In this document: positions 1-8,418 of the stretch, piece by piece
How the letters are laid out: every line of letters starts with the position of its first letter
Position numbering within the stretch: the stretch's first letter is position 1
Assembly (NCBI RefSeq): GCF_946480305.1
Contig: NZ_CAMLJQ010000005.1
Coordinates: 62,001-126,000, forward strand
Reading direction: 5' to 3'
DNA: 64,000 nt
Source of the DNA: an uncultured Caldimonas sp.
Lineage (GTDB): Bacteria > Pseudomonadota > Gammaproteobacteria > Burkholderiales > Burkholderiaceae
Notes under the pieces: model-generated
What the model was told of the DNA's origin: nothing
The model's database searches: none
The model's input: the letters and a program-made list of their open reading frames with translations, nothing else
Position numbers and translations under genes: made by a program

Positions 1-329
1 ATCGTGCGGCCGATGTTGCGCGCCGCGGCCAGCACGTATTTCAGGTCGGCCGAGCCGTCCTCGTCGGGCGGCGTGCCGACCGCGATGAACTGGATGGTGC
101 CGTGCGCGACGGCCTGCTCGACGTCGGTGGTGAACTGCAGCCGCCCACCGGCCACGTTGCGCTGCACGATTTCGAGCAGCCCGGGCTCATAGATCGGAAT
201 GCCGCCCTCTTTCAGGATGCGGATCTTCTCCGGGTCTACGTCCAGGCAGACGACGTGATTGCCCATCTCCGACAGGCAGGCGCCCGTGACCAAACCCACA
301 TACCCGGTGCCGACGACCGTGACCTTCAT
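1..329 (-). CDS. ugd: UDP-glucose 6-dehydrogenase, N-terminal part (cut by window edge)
   Basis: The 109 visible residues form the N-terminal Rossmann domain of the UDP-glucose/GDP-mannose dehydrogenase family. The start is [14 protein letters not shown], a GxGxxG nucleotide-binding loop, and [12 protein letters not shown] follows further on. The family oxidises UDP-glucose to UDP-glucuronate with two NAD+, giving an acidic sugar donor. The gene is the last visible one of a minus-strand polysaccharide operon, 54 bp after the wecB-like gene. The catalytic cysteine and C-terminal domain lie outside the window. A GDP-mannose dehydrogenase is possible, but the sequence reads more like Ugd. Confidence 0.88.
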   Translation of the reverse strand, partial: MKVTVVGTGYVGLVTGACLSEMGNHVVCLDVDPEKIRILKEGGIPIYEPGLLEIVQRNVAGGRLQFTTDVEQAVAHGTIQFIAVGTPPDEDGSADLKYVLAAARNIGRT

Positions 330-383
330 GATGTTTCAACCTCGGTTTTCAAATGTTTGTGTTCTGTGCGGTTCGAGCCGTTT

Positions 384-1190
384 TCAGCGGCCCCGGGCCG
401 CCTCCCGGCGCGACACCAGCGCCGGCAGCATGCGCATCACGAAGATGCTGTTGGTGACGAGATAGCGCTTCCACAGCCGGCGCGGTTCGCTCAGCAGCCG
501 GTGGAACCATTCCAGGCCCGATCGCTGCATCCACAGCGGCGCGCGCTTGATGGTGCCTGCGTGGTAGTCGAACGCAGCGCCGACGCCGACCATCACCGCG
601 TTCACGCGGCCCCGGTGAGCGGCCATCCACTTCTCCTGCTTGGGGCAGCCGATGCCCACGAACAGCACCGCCGTGCCGGCGGCGTTGATCTGGTCGGTGT
701 ACGCCTGGTCTTCTTCGGCCGACAAAGGCCGGAACGGGGGCGACACCAAGCCGCCGATCTTAAGCCCTGGAAAAGCCTGTGCCATCGACTGGCGCAACTT
801 CTCCAGCGTGTGCTCGGTGCCGCCGTAGAAGAACACCACCTGGCCGCGTCGCTCGGCTTCGGCGAGGTACTTCCACATCAGGTCCGGGCCGTTGATGCGC
901 TGCTGGCCGCCGTAGCCGGCGCGGCGCAGGGCCCAGGCGACCGGGGCGCCATCGGGTGTGGCCATGTCGGCCTGCTCGATGACGTTGCGGAACTCCGCGT
1001 CCTGCGTGGCGGTGACGACCGAATGCACGTTGCAGATGCAGACGTAGCGCGACTCGCGCCGCCCGCCCCACTGCACGAGCCGGTCGACCGCGTCGTCCCA
1101 GCTCACGGCGTCGATGAACGAGCCCAGGACGGGCGCCCCGTCACGCGACCTGACGGGCACCCTGACGGACATGCTCGATGGCGTCGACAT
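384..1190 (-). CDS. WecB/TagA/CpsF-family glycosyltransferase (GT26)
   Basis: A 268-residue protein of usual family length. Visible GT26 motifs are NVHSVV (54-59), TPDG (78-81), RINGPDL (98-104), GCPKQEKWM (181-189) and GVGAAFD (202-208). The family moves a sugar, often ManNAcA or ManNAc, from a UDP donor onto an undecaprenyl-diphosphate-sugar on the inner face of the membrane, early in repeat-unit assembly. The ATG at 1190 has a GGAG four bases upstream. It overlaps the end of the preceding glycosyltransferase gene by 50 bp in another frame. ATG at 1172 is an alternative that shortens the overlap. The donor sugar cannot be read from the sequence. Confidence 0.88.
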   Translation of the reverse strand: MSTPSSMSVRVPVRSRDGAPVLGSFIDAVSWDDAVDRLVQWGGRRESRYVCICNVHSVVTATQDAEFRNVIEQADMATPDGAPVAWALRRAGYGGQQRINGPDLMWKYLAEAERRGQVVFFYGGTEHTLEKLRQSMAQAFPGLKIGGLVSPPFRPLSAEEDQAYTDQINAAGTAVLFVGIGCPKQEKWMAAHRGRVNAVMVGVGAAFDYHAGTIKRAPLWMQRSGLEWFHRLLSEPRRLWKRYLVTNSIFVMRMLPALVSRREAARGR

Positions 1191-2313
1191 AAATCTCCAT
1201 CAACTGCTGATAGTTGCGCTCGGGCGTGTAATGAGCATCAAACGCTGCGCGAGCCGCCCGGCCCATCTCGCACATCGCCTCGGGGTGGTCTTCGGCCCAC
1301 TGCAGCTTGTGGGCCAGGTCCTGCGCGTCGCCGGGTTCGAACAGCAAGCCGGTGACGCCGTCGGCGACGATCTCTGCCAGCGCCCCGATGCGACTGGCAA
1401 TCACCGGCAGGCCGCACGAGTAGGCCTCGACGATGGTGCGCGGAAAATTCTCGTACCAGATGCTGGGCACCACGAGGTACAGCGAGCGCCCCATCTGCTG
1501 CAGGATCTCGCCCATCGGCTTGAAGCCGAGGTAGCGCTCGCCGAAGGCCGCGGTGGCCAGCGTGGCGAGGTCACCGCCGCCGATCACCGAGACCGGGTTC
1601 GACGGCAACTGCTTTACCGCGGCAGCCAGCACGTCGACGCCCTTCTCTTCGGACAATCGGCCGACGAACAGGCCGCCGCTGCGCTCGCTCCACTGCGGCC
1701 GCGCATCGCTTTCGATGAAGTTCGGCTTGATGCGGATGCGCTCGGCGGGCAGGCCACCTTGCACGAACTTGTCGCGGCAAAACTGGTTGAGCGCCACATA
1801 ACGCGTGACCTTGTGCCGGTACGTGCCGAGCGCACGGTGCAAGGTCACCGCGCCGGCCAGCACCCCGCTTTGTGCCACGGAGCCGCGGTAGCAGCCGCGC
1901 GCGACACCACGCCACGGCAAGTGGCCGAGGCAGTCCTCGCAGACCTTGCCTTCGCGCAGGAACATCGCCTGCGGGCACAACAGGCGGAAGTTGTGCAGCG
2001 TCTGCACCACCGGCCGGCTCGCGCGATCGGCCGCCCAGTACAGCGATGGCGAGATCAGCGGGAAGGTGTTGTGCACGTGGATCACGTCGGGATCGAATTC
2101 GCGCACGAGACGGTCGACATCGTGCGACGTGCGGCGCGACCACACGGTCTGCATCGCAAGGGCCGCCTTGCCTTGGCCCGCGATCTCGTCGTTGTGTCGG
2201 CTGTAGAGCAGCACCTCGTGGCCACGCGAGCGCAGCAGGTCGACCTCGGCCTGCGCGACCGAGTCTTCGCCGCCGCGCTGCTGGTAGGCGTTGTGAGCCA
2301 CGAGCACTCTCAT
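1141..2313 (-). CDS. GT4-family glycosyltransferase
   Basis: A 390-residue GT-B enzyme. The N-terminal domain begins MRVLVAHNAYQQRGGED. The C-terminal donor-binding domain shows RLSEEKGVDVL and the E-x7-E pattern within YENFPRTIVEAYSCGLPVIA. A Cys-rich stretch (CPQAMFLREGKVCEDCLG) lies mid-way through the acceptor domain, as in several GT4 enzymes with this N-terminus. The start overlaps the previous gene by ATGA, so the two are probably translationally coupled. It is likely a cytoplasmic enzyme adding a nucleotide-activated sugar to the lipid-linked repeat unit. Donor and linkage are unknown. Confidence 0.87.
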   Translation of the reverse strand: MRVLVAHNAYQQRGGEDSVAQAEVDLLRSRGHEVLLYSRHNDEIAGQGKAALAMQTVWSRRTSHDVDRLVREFDPDVIHVHNTFPLISPSLYWAADRASRPVVQTLHNFRLLCPQAMFLREGKVCEDCLGHLPWRGVARGCYRGSVAQSGVLAGAVTLHRALGTYRHKVTRYVALNQFCRDKFVQGGLPAERIRIKPNFIESDARPQWSERSGGLFVGRLSEEKGVDVLAAAVKQLPSNPVSVIGGGDLATLATAAFGERYLGFKPMGEILQQMGRSLYLVVPSIWYENFPRTIVEAYSCGLPVIASRIGALAEIVADGVTGLLFEPGDAQDLAHKLQWAEDHPEAMCEMGRAARAAFDAHYTPERNYQQLMEIYVDAIEHVRQGARQVA

Positions 2314-3452
2314 CGCGGCCTCACCACGTCAAGGCAACGGGCGATGCCGTCGCCGAAGCGTTGTGTCATGTTCTCGACCGTGTAGCGCTCGGCGCTGCGG
2401 CGTGCGCCGGCACCGAGTTGCATCGCCTGCTCCGGCCGGGTCAACAGGCCGGCCACCGCATCGACGTAGGCGCCGAGGTCGTTCGCCGTCATCAGCCCGT
2501 TCTCGCCGCTCTTCAGATAAGCGATCTCGGGCGAGTGCAGGCCGCAGTCCGTCGTGACGATCGGCAGGCCTGCAATGAACGCATCGAGGATGCCGAGGCC
2601 TACGAGCCCGGGGTTGAGCACCACGTCGGACACGGCCAGCAACTCCATCTTCTCGCGTGCATGCTTGGGGCCCAGCACGCGCAGCCACGGGGCGCCGGCT
2701 GCGGCCTGCTCGACGAGTGCGCGGTCCGGCCCGTCGCCGACCACCAGCAGCGTGAAACCCGGCAACCGCTCGTGCAACCGCCGGCCGGCATCGACCAGGA
2801 AGTCGAGCCGCTTGTCCGGGTACAGCGAGCCGATGAAGATGCCGGTCGGACCACCGGCCAAGCCCAGCTCGCGGCGCACGCGGGCACGGTCGTCGTCGGT
2901 GATGCCGGCCTGCAGGGCGCGCAGGCCGGCGGTGTCCACCGCGTTGTCGAGCACGGTCACACGGTCTTCAGGGAAGCCGTCGCCCACCACGAAATCGCGA
3001 CTCAACTCGGTGTAGGCGAACCACCAATCCACGCGCCGCGTGGACCAGCGCTTGAAACGCTCGCGCAGCGCCTGCGGATTGCCGGCCTGCATGTTGCGGC
3101 CATGCCCCCAGAAGGCAATGCGGCGCGGGCGCGCGACCGTCATCGCGAGCAGGTTGTAGACCAGCTTGTTCTCCTGCGTGATGACCACCAGGTCGGCGTT
3201 CTTCGTCATCGGGCCGAAGTTCTGCCAGCACACACGGTCGCGCGCGAGGTAGCGAGTTTCGCAACGCTCGGCCCAGGCGAGCTGTCCGCTGTCTCGCTTG
3301 CGTGCTTCCATCGGCGTGGGGTCGCCGTGTAGCAGCCGCAGACGCACGCCTTCGCGGCCGAGCCGCTCGCGCAGTTGTTCGAACACCGGCAGGCGGTAGT
3401 GCGGCAGCCGGCGCTGCACGATCACCACCTCGGGCCCCGGATGCGACTTCAT
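2310..3452 (-). CDS. GT4-family glycosyltransferase
   Basis: About 380 residues starting MKSHPGPEVVIVQRRLPHYR. The chosen ATG overlaps the upstream gene's stop as ATGA. A longer in-frame start at 3521 would lie inside the neighbour and adds a sequence without family features. The C-terminal GT-B domain has IFIGSLYPDKRLDFLVDAG and a loop reading LVGLGILDAFIAGLPIVTT, where the usual first Glu of the E-x7-E pattern is not obvious. It probably acts in assembly of the same glycan as its neighbours. Substrate unknown. Confidence 0.82.
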   Translation of the reverse strand: MKSHPGPEVVIVQRRLPHYRLPVFEQLRERLGREGVRLRLLHGDPTPMEARKRDSGQLAWAERCETRYLARDRVCWQNFGPMTKNADLVVITQENKLVYNLLAMTVARPRRIAFWGHGRNMQAGNPQALRERFKRWSTRRVDWWFAYTELSRDFVVGDGFPEDRVTVLDNAVDTAGLRALQAGITDDDRARVRRELGLAGGPTGIFIGSLYPDKRLDFLVDAGRRLHERLPGFTLLVVGDGPDRALVEQAAAGAPWLRVLGPKHAREKMELLAVSDVVLNPGLVGLGILDAFIAGLPIVTTDCGLHSPEIAYLKSGENGLMTANDLGAYVDAVAGLLTRPEQAMQLGAGARRSAERYTVENMTQRFGDGIARCLDVVRPR

Positions 3453-4648
3453 CCCCGGCCTCCTGCCATCTGCGCAGCCACCGTCGCTGGCCGATCGAGC
3501 GCGTCGTAGAGCTGCTTCCACTTGGCGACGAAGGCCTCGCGCGAGTACTGCTTCACCGCCGCCTGTGCGGCCGCCGCCCAGGCCGGCAGCCGCCCGCGTT
3601 CAGCCACGGCCCGTGCCATCGCTGCACGCACCCCCTCGGCCGTGCGAGGCACGAGCCAGCCGTTCTCGCCGTCGCGCACGAATTCCTCGGCGCCGTACAG
3701 CCCCTGGCTCACGATGGTCGGCAGCCCGGCGGCTGCGGCCTGCAGGATGGCGAGCGAGAAGATCTCGTACAGCGAAGGGAAGGCAAACACGTCCGACGCC
3801 CACAGGTAGGGCCGCACGTCCTTCTGCAGTCCGACGAACACGACCGCATCGGCCACCCCGTGCCGTGCAGCCAGGGCCCGGTACTCCTCGATCTCGCGCG
3901 GCTGCCCGCCGATCACGAGCACCTGCGCCTGCTGTTGCTGTTCGGCAGGCAACCCGGCCATGGCTTCGATCACGAGGCCCAGGCCCTTGCGGGCAAAGTC
4001 GCCGAGGGCCATGAAGCTGAAGACCACCGCCTCGGGCCGCAGGCCGACGGAGGCACGGAACCCGGCACGGTCGAAATCGGCCTGTGGTGCAAAGCGCCCG
4101 ATGTCGACCGGGTTGGCAATGGTGACGATGCGTTCGGCAACCGCGGGATATTGCTGCGACAACTCACGCGCCAGGCCGAGCGAAGGCACCACCACGCGCG
4201 AGGCGCGGTGGAACGCGCGCTTCTCGAAGAAGGCATTGAAGCCGTGGTTCAGCCGCCGCGCCAGGCGCCGCACGCCCTGTACAGGCGACGACTTCCATGG
4301 CCCGGCGAGGTAGGCCCCATGGCAGAAGTGCGCGTAAGCGATGTCGGCTCCGGTGTACTGCCCTTGTGTCGTCTGCACCTGGGCTGCCTTGCCGCCGCGC
4401 AGGCGCCACACCGCGTAGAGCACGGGCGCGAGCACCTGGAACGCCACATAGCGCAGCACCAGCGGCCCCTTGGGCAGCGGCACGCGCACCCAATCGATGC
4501 GGCCGGGCTCGGCGATCTCGCAACGGTCCGAGAACACCGTCACGCGCCGCGTTTCCGCCAGGCCGGCGATCTCGGCCAGCACGCAACTGCCCGCCGGGCT
4601 GGCCGCAGCAATGGCCTGGTCGAACACCACGAGGCTGGGTTCGCTCAT
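3449..4648 (-). CDS. GT4-family glycosyltransferase
   Basis: About 399 residues starting MSEPSLVVFDQAI. ATG 4648 is preferred because AAAGGG lies about 10 bases upstream. ATG 4666, which overlaps the previous stop as ATGA, adds six residues and is possible. The C-terminal domain contains a FMALGDFARKGLGLVIEAM donor-domain entry and YEIFSLAILQAAAAGLPTIV, in which the second Glu of E-x7-E is replaced by Gln. That may mark a subfamily or altered catalysis. It sits between a small SMR-like membrane protein and another GT4 gene in a tightly packed minus-strand operon. Confidence 0.83.
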   Translation of the reverse strand: MSEPSLVVFDQAIAAASPAGSCVLAEIAGLAETRRVTVFSDRCEIAEPGRIDWVRVPLPKGPLVLRYVAFQVLAPVLYAVWRLRGGKAAQVQTTQGQYTGADIAYAHFCHGAYLAGPWKSSPVQGVRRLARRLNHGFNAFFEKRAFHRASRVVVPSLGLARELSQQYPAVAERIVTIANPVDIGRFAPQADFDRAGFRASVGLRPEAVVFSFMALGDFARKGLGLVIEAMAGLPAEQQQQAQVLVIGGQPREIEEYRALAARHGVADAVVFVGLQKDVRPYLWASDVFAFPSLYEIFSLAILQAAAAGLPTIVSQGLYGAEEFVRDGENGWLVPRTAEGVRAAMARAVAERGRLPAWAAAAQAAVKQYSREAFVAKWKQLYDALDRPATVAAQMAGGRG

Positions 4649-4662
4649 CGCGTGCTGCCCTT

Positions 4663-5034
4663 TCATGCGGAGCGCGCCACCAGCACCACGCCGGAGACGA
4701 TCAGCAGCGTGCCGAGGATGCGGTTGGTCGACAGCGGCTCGCCGAAGAACCAGTAGCCCATCACCATGGTCAGGATGAAACCCAGGCCGACGAACGGATA
4801 CGCCGCGCTCACATCCACCTTGGCCAGCACCGCGAGCCACACCACCGCACCCAGCGCATAAAGCGCGAGCCCGCCGACGACGAACGGGTTGGTCGCAAAC
4901 GCCACCGCCACCGGCGCGGCGCCATCGAACGGCCCCTGCATGCCCGGGCGCGACATGCCCAGCTTGAGGGTGATCTGCGCGAGCGACGACATCGTCACGC
5001 TGGCGAGGATCAGTAAAAGCAATCTTGCGGTCAT
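4663..5034 (-). CDS. Small multidrug-resistance/EamA-like four-helix membrane protein
   Basis: A 123-residue, almost wholly hydrophobic protein with about four transmembrane segments (roughly 1-22, 47-70, 75-97, 105-121), typical of half-size SMR/EamA proteins. Members of this fold include ArnE/ArnF-type flippases of polyprenyl-phosphate sugars. PFVGLGFILTMVMGYWFFGEPLS resembles the conserved EamA half. The ATG follows AAGGA. It lies between a membrane glycosyltransferase-like gene and GT4 genes and downstream of a UbiA-HAD gene, so a role in flipping a lipid-linked sugar is plausible. This is inference from context; drug export cannot be excluded. Confidence 0.78.
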   Translation of the reverse strand: MTARLLLLILASVTMSSLAQITLKLGMSRPGMQGPFDGAAPVAVAFATNPFVVGGLALYALGAVVWLAVLAKVDVSAAYPFVGLGFILTMVMGYWFFGEPLSTNRILGTLLIVSGVVLVARSA

Positions 5035-5060
5035 ACGACTTCGTTCCTTCAGTCTCTTGT

Positions 5061-8000
5061 TCAGGATGCGGTGTGCCGCACCGTCACCGTGGTGCCTGCA
5101 GGGAATGCCGGCCCCAGGCGCACCGGGTGGCGCTGCCCGGTCAACACCACCTCCACGCGCGAGCCGTCCCAGCGCCAGTCGACCCGGCCGCCGCGCACGT
5201 GGATGCCTTCGGCGCCGATCGGCGACTTCAGCCACTCGGGCCTCACGCCGGCACCGATCACCACCTCCGGGCCCGCCTCGGTTTCGTCGAGCATGGTGAG
5301 CATGTCGAGCTGCAACGCGAGCACTTCGGCCGCCGTCCAGTAGTGCGGCGTGACGTGCTTCGGCGCGACCCAGCCCCGCACCGAGTGCCATCCGTAGGAG
5401 CTGTTCTCCTCGCCGTTGCCTTCCCACCAGGTGTAGGCGCCGGGCGTGGCCGGGTGGCGCCAGTAGCGCTCGAGCGTCTCCCAGGCGCGACCGGCATTGC
5501 CGAGGTACAGCGACTGGTGCGCGAGCGCCACGTCGAAGTAGGTCCACATCGGCAGCGGCTTGCCATCGACCGGGCCTGGCACCGGCTGCTTGAACAGCCG
5601 CTCGGCGAAGGACTGCTTTGCCCCCCGCGCCACCTGCGTCGGCCACACGGCCGAAATGTAGGTGCGTGGATTGTCCATCTCTCCGCCGGCCTTGCGACTG
5701 CCGGTCCACAGTTTGGCCGCATTGCGGGCTCCGTAGAAGCCTTGCTCGGCTGCCACCGCGCGCAGCCACGCCAGTGCGTCGTCGCGCGTCGGCAACGCGC
5801 GGGCATGCGTCATCTGGTCGTTCCAGGCCGCCTGCAGGCGCTGCGCGGCCTGGGTCCACTGCGCGGCCTGCGCATGGTGGCCGAGCCGCGTGGCGAACGC
5901 AGCCGCGTCGGTCAGGCCGCGGTACGAGAAGGCGGTGAGGTACATGCGCGGCACGTGCCAGTCCATGCGACCGGCGATCAGATCGCCTTCGGACGGCAGG
6001 CAGGCCAGCTTGCGTTCCTGCGTCGTGGCAAAGCGGCCGAGGAAGGGCCCTTGCGGCTCGGCGAGCAGCGCGCGGTCGGTGTCGAGGCAGGCAACGATCC
6101 ACTGTGCCTTGCGCTGCACGTCGGGCCACACCGCCCGGTCGAAGCCGGCGTCGCGCAGGCGCGAGGCCACCTCGTGAAGCGCCCACAACGACATGCCGGG
6201 GCCATCGGCTTCCGAGCCGAAGCCGCCGAAGAAGTCGCGCTGCGCGAGGTCGAGGGCCATCTCGCGCACCAGCGCGAGGTTGCCGGCATGGGCCAACGCG
6301 GCCACGACGTACGCGCTGTCGCGCAGCCAGGCGTCGCCATAGTTCAGCGGGTCGCCGGGACGGGCTTCGCGCCCTTCGACCGACATCGCGAGGTGGTGAA
6401 TCTGCGCGCGCAGGCTGTGCACGAAAACGGTATCCGGCAAGTCGACGCGCGGCTCGGACACGGCAGCCACCGGCTTGGCGGCCGTGGCGCGGGCCACCGG
6501 CTCGAACGAGATGCTGCTGCGAGCGGCCAGCGTGACGCGTGCATAGGCCCACCCGGCGGCGCTGTGCACCGAGCCCGCATTGCGCGGTGCACTGAAGCCG
6601 TCCGCGTGCTCGTCACCCAGCTGCACCCGTGCGGCAGCGGGCAGCAATGCGCGCCAGCGGCCGTCGATCGTCAGCGTGCGCGACGCTTCCTGCCATTCGA
6701 TGCGGCGCACCGGACCGGCTGCGGGGCCGACACCGCGCACCAGGACCTGCAGCGACTGCGTGACCGGCAGGTCGCCCGCCGGCTCCACATCGAGCTGCCA
6801 TGCGCCGTCGTCGAACTGCTCCCAGCGCCCCACGTAGAGCGGTGTCGTGAACGTGACGAACGGCAGGCGCCCCTCACGCAGGCCGACCTGCTGGTGCGTG
6901 TCGTTCAGGGGAATCTGGTCGCTGGTGGCACGCACCGCACCGGCGCTGTCGACGGCCCAGAGCGAGACGCCGAACGACCCGATCCATGGCGAGAAGCTGC
7001 CGCCGGCCTCGAAATAGGCCTTCGATGCCAGCGGGGCGCCCGGCACCCCGAGCAGCAGATGTGCTTCGCCGCGTGGCCAGGGGCCGAGGGGTCGGCGAGC
7101 CATCTCGTCGATGAGTTCGGTGCGCTCGGAACCGAGTTGCTCGGCATGTGCCTTCGCGGCGTTCAGCACCTGTGCATTGTTGAACCCGCTGAACGCCAGC
7201 AGCGCAATCAGCGCGCCGCGCAGCACGCCCCGGCGGTCGCGCCACTCGAAGGCAAACGAGGCGAGCACCACCAGCAGCGGCAGGAAGTGCAGCGCGTAGA
7301 GGAAAGTCTCCTCCCCGTAGATGAGGTGCAATCCCCACTGCCCCAGCAGCCCGCCCACCAGCACGAGCTTGAAACCCTTGGGCACCGAACGCGACCGCGC
7401 CAGCCCGATGGCGCCAAGCACCAGCAGCGCAGCCCACAACCCCACGGCAGGCCAGCCGAGCAGCGACCCACTGCCGGGGGCGCTGCGCTGGAACGACAGG
7501 CCGCGCCAATGCGGGTTGGGCCCCACCTGCTCGGCCTGCGGCGCCACCACGGTGTCCAACCAGAAAACCTTCGAGATCAACAACGGCCCGCCCGCGTCTT
7601 CCTTGAGGATGAAGGAGTTCTCGCTGGTGCCGCCCGTGAACATGGCCGTGGTGGGCATCAGTCTGGACTGCACCCACGCCAGGGCGACGATCAGCGCGAG
7701 CGCCGCCACGGTGGCGGCAGCCGCCTGCAACGGCCGCAGGCGCGTGACGGCCACCAGCCAGCCGAACATCCAGTTGGTCACGGTGATCGACAGCGTGGCC
7801 GCGCTCACGAGCGTGACGCGCAGCGCTTCGCGCCAGCGCGACGACGCGACGGGCGCGGCAGCGAGGTACAGCGCCAGTGCGATCGTCAATCCGCCGAGCT
7901 GGAAGCTCTCGGGCACCGTGTAGAAGAACAGCCACCCGGCACTCACGCATGCAAGCAGACACAGCAGCGCCGACTCGAAGCGGCTGCGATGCAACCGGCG

Positions 8001-8402
8001 CAGCGTGAGGTACAGCAGCGCCACCGTGCCGGCCGCCGTGGCACCCGAATAGAGCGCCACCGCCACGCGCGCATCCACGCCGAGCAGCATCTGCAGCAGC
8101 ACGACGACCGGGATCGTCACCAGCGAGAAGATCGGGTGCACGCGCGCGCGCTTGTGGTCGCCGTCCCATTCGGCCATGTCGCCGAACACGCGCAGCACGT
8201 CGGACTGGAACCAGCCGTTGCCGGCATCGGACCAGAACAGCAGCGTCTCCGGTGCGAACAGCCGCGCCGGCGCCATGACGCCGAGCACGAAGGCCAGACC
8301 GAAGGCCAGCGACGCAAGACCCAGGCACAGCCAGCCGTCGAGGGTCAAGCCGAAGCGACGCGCCATCGGCACGACGCCATGCTCCTGCAAAGGCACGCTC
8401 AC
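5061..8402 (-). CDS. Polytopic GT-C-like membrane region fused to a six-hairpin glycosidase-like domain
   Basis: A 1113-residue protein with a GTG start preceded by AAGGAAC. Residues about 20-430 are polytopic. WSDAGNGWFQSD and RVHPIFSL lie in the first loop, an arrangement like GT-C integral membrane glycosyltransferases using polyprenyl-phosphate sugars. Residues about 430-690 look beta-rich. Residues about 690-1060 look like an (alpha/alpha)6 glycosidase, with NYGDAWLRDSAYVVAAL, EADGPGMSLWAL, GRMDWHVPRMYLTAF and WWEGNGEENSSYGWHS. No close family name is evident. It may build and trim the same glycan at the periplasmic face. The GT-C label rests on topology only; the glycosidase assignment is firmer. 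Confidence 0.7.
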   Translation of the reverse strand: MSVPLQEHGVVPMARRFGLTLDGWLCLGLASLAFGLAFVLGVMAPARLFAPETLLFWSDAGNGWFQSDVLRVFGDMAEWDGDHKRARVHPIFSLVTIPVVVLLQMLLGVDARVAVALYSGATAAGTVALLYLTLRRLHRSRFESALLCLLACVSAGWLFFYTVPESFQLGGLTIALALYLAAAPVASSRWREALRVTLVSAATLSITVTNWMFGWLVAVTRLRPLQAAAATVAALALIVALAWVQSRLMPTTAMFTGGTSENSFILKEDAGGPLLISKVFWLDTVVAPQAEQVGPNPHWRGLSFQRSAPGSGSLLGWPAVGLWAALLVLGAIGLARSRSVPKGFKLVLVGGLLGQWGLHLIYGEETFLYALHFLPLLVVLASFAFEWRDRRGVLRGALIALLAFSGFNNAQVLNAAKAHAEQLGSERTELIDEMARRPLGPWPRGEAHLLLGVPGAPLASKAYFEAGGSFSPWIGSFGVSLWAVDSAGAVRATSDQIPLNDTHQQVGLREGRLPFVTFTTPLYVGRWEQFDDGAWQLDVEPAGDLPVTQSLQVLVRGVGPAAGPVRRIEWQEASRTLTIDGRWRALLPAAARVQLGDEHADGFSAPRNAGSVHSAAGWAYARVTLAARSSISFEPVARATAAKPVAAVSEPRVDLPDTVFVHSLRAQIHHLAMSVEGREARPGDPLNYGDAWLRDSAYVVAALAHAGNLALVREMALDLAQRDFFGGFGSEADGPGMSLWALHEVASRLRDAGFDRAVWPDVQRKAQWIVACLDTDRALLAEPQGPFLGRFATTQERKLACLPSEGDLIAGRMDWHVPRMYLTAFSYRGLTDAAAFATRLGHHAQAAQWTQAAQRLQAAWNDQMTHARALPTRDDALAWLRAVAAEQGFYGARNAAKLWTGSRKAGGEMDNPRTYISAVWPTQVARGAKQSFAERLFKQPVPGPVDGKPLPMWTYFDVALAHQSLYLGNAGRAWETLERYWRHPATPGAYTWWEGNGEENSSYGWHSVRGWVAPKHVTPHYWTAAEVLALQLDMLTMLDETEAGPEVVIGAGVRPEWLKSPIGAEGIHVRGGRVDWRWDGSRVEVVLTGQRHPVRLGPAFPAGTTVTVRHTAS

Positions 8403-8418
8403 GGGTGTTCCTTCGCAG

